Assembly: GCF_015291885.1 (NCBI RefSeq)
Contig: NZ_CP036186.1
Coordinates: 4,478,001-4,542,000 of the forward strand
Length of the DNA stretch: 64,000 bases
Direction of reading: 5' to 3'
Source of the DNA: Stutzerimonas stutzeri
GTDB taxonomy: Bacteria > Pseudomonadota > Gammaproteobacteria > Pseudomonadales > Pseudomonadaceae
In this document: piece after piece, positions 62,880 through 64,000 of the stretch
How positions within the stretch are numbered: position 1 is the first letter of the stretch
Layout: each line of letters opens with the position of its first letter
Made by a program: the position numbers and the translations under genes
The notes under the pieces: model-generated
What the model saw: the letters and a program-made list of their open reading frames with translations, nothing else
Database searches by the model: none
Told to the model about the DNA's origin: nothing

Positions 62880-64000
62880 TCACGCCACCTGCATCAACTT
62901 CGCATAGGCCTTCAAATGATGGTCATCGTCACCGAACTGGTGGGCGATCATCACCAGGCGCTTGGCGTGGTGGGCGAGGTTGTATTCCCAGGTCATGCCG
63001 ATGCCGCCGTGCAGCTGGATGGCTTCCTCGGCCACCTTGCGCGCGGCGCGGGCGCAGATGTACTTGGCAGCAGCGATGATGCGGCTGCGCTCGTCGTTGT
63101 CTTCGCCATCGGCAAAGGTCGCGGCGAGGATCGCCATGCTGGTGGCCTGCTCCAGCTCGGTCTGCATGTCGACCATGCGATGCTGCAAGACCTGGAACTT
63201 GCCGATCGGCACGCCGAACTGCTTGCGCGTCTTCAGATAGTCGAGGGTCAGCTTGCAGGCTTCGTCCATGCTGCCGAGGGCATCGGCGCACTGCGCGGCG
63301 ATCGCGCGCCCCTGCTGATAACGCAGCGCGGGCAGTGCATTACCGATCTCGCCAAGCACGGCGTCAGCACCGACCTGCACGTTGTCGAGGAACAGCTCGC
63401 AACCCTTGCGCCCGTCGATGGTCGGGTAGACCCGGCGGCTCACGCCCGGAGCATTCGGATCGACCAGGAACAGGCTGATGCCGGCTTCGTCGCGACTGTC
63501 GCCGGCGGTGCGCGCGGAGACGATGATCTTCCCGGCGCTGTGCCCGCCAATCACCACAGCCTTACGGCCGGACAAGCGATAGCCGCCATCGACCGCCTCG
63601 GCCTTGGTCTGTACATCGTGCAAGTTGTAGTGGCTCTGCGGCTCGTCGAAAGCGACCGCCAGTTGCAGCGAACCGGCCGCGACCTGCGGCAGCAGCTCCT
63701 CCTTCTGTGCGTCACTGCCCAGCTGGGTGAACAGCCCGCCAGCGAAGATCACCGATTGCAGGTAGGGCTCCAGGGTCAGGCCGCGACCAAGCTCGGTCAT
63801 CACCAGCATGGTTTCCACGCCGCCGCCGCCAAAGCCGCCGATCTCTTCGGCGAACGGTACGGCGGTCAGGCCCAGCTCACCCAGTTGGCCCCAGAACTCG
63901 GTGGAGAAGCCCAACTCCGACTCGCTGAATTTCTCGCGCTGTTCGAACGGGTAGGCGTCGCGCACCAGACGCGCCGCGGTGTCTTGCAGCATTTGCTGCT
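62880..64000 (-). CDS. Acyl-CoA dehydrogenase family protein, 5' end outside window
   Basis: The last 373 residues of an acyl-CoA dehydrogenase; the frame is open to the right edge (QQMLQDTAARLVRDAYPFEQ), so a short N-terminus is missing. Family elements: VPFAEEIGGFGGG, KTRKQFGVPIGKFQVLQHRM, and QLHGGIGMTWEYNLAHHAKR at the C-terminus, the flavin-contacting segment. It resembles dehydrogenases found in pairs in fatty, bile or cyclic acid catabolism. Together with the acyl-CoA synthetase and regulators to the left it suggests a CoA-dependent degradation cluster. Confidence 0.92.
   Translation of the reverse strand, partial: QQMLQDTAARLVRDAYPFEQREKFSESELGFSTEFWGQLGELGLTAVPFAEEIGGFGGGGVETMLVMTELGRGLTLEPYLQSVIFAGGLFTQLGSDAQKEELLPQVAAGSLQLAVAFDEPQSHYNLHDVQTKAEAVDGGYRLSGRKAVVIGGHSAGKIIVSARTAGDSRDEAGISLFLVDPNAPGVSRRVYPTIDGRKGCELFLDNVQVGADAVLGEIGNALPALRYQQGRAIAAQCADALGSMDEACKLTLDYLKTRKQFGVPIGKFQVLQHRMVDMQTELEQATSMAILAATFADGEDNDERSRIIAAAKYICARAARKVAEEAIQLHGGIGMTWEYNLAHHAKRLVMIAHQFGDDDHHLKAYAKLMQVA

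Overview
The window is high-GC gammaproteobacterial DNA. Gene families, gene order and start sites point to Pseudomonadaceae, most likely a Stutzerimonas (Pseudomonas stutzeri-like) chromosome. Supporting signs are the oxyR-recG pair, a complete gspE-to-gspM row, the three-gene pntAA-pntAB-pntB transhydrogenase, split class II ribonucleotide reductase nrdJa/nrdJb, the polA/DUF2782/thrB block and a sigma-22-type ersA small RNA beside polA. The assignment is inference from family knowledge, not a database search. All genes are on one continuous chromosome-like stretch. I found no rRNA, tRNA, CRISPR array, integrase or insertion sequence.

Layout. 1-4919: a hybrid sensor kinase cut by the left edge and not closed in the window, its translationally coupled acyl-CoA dehydrogenase, and an exported lactonase-type beta-propeller. 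4945-7733: a small acidic protein, a haem-oxygenase-like iron enzyme and a methyltransferase. 7836-11660: AEC transporter, a small membrane protein, zinc alcohol dehydrogenase and a YeeZ-like reductase. 11796-16272: oxyR, recG and a YbaK/HDOD protein. 16333-23995: type II secretion genes gspM to gspE on the minus strand, with gspC and gspD absent. 24518-27410: the transhydrogenase operon. 27592-33707: mdaB, a BASS transporter divergent from an AraC regulator, a DUF1127 protein, three tandem DUF2388 proteins and a coupled DUF4105 protein.

33777-44384 is the main accessory region: a type VI secretion auxiliary cassette on the minus strand. It runs hcp, vgrG, a DUF4123 adaptor, a 1257-residue VasX-like membrane effector, then three near-identical tandem immunity-type genes (DUF6708-like). 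These differ mainly in one 39-residue, AT-rich transmembrane block. It abuts an ersA small RNA next to polA.

44912-56571: polA, DUF2782, thrB, a three-gene phospholipid cassette (CDP-alcohol transferase, PlsC-like, CdsA-like), ppnN, nrdJb-nrdJa with an Anr/FNR-type box, and rpmG-rpmB. 56849-64000: a fatty-acid or aromatic-acid type catabolic region. It holds an acyl-CoA synthetase with a frameshifted C-terminus, an IclR regulator, a TetR regulator divergent from an alpha/beta hydrolase, an MFS transporter broken by a one-base frameshift, and an acyl-CoA dehydrogenase cut by the right edge.
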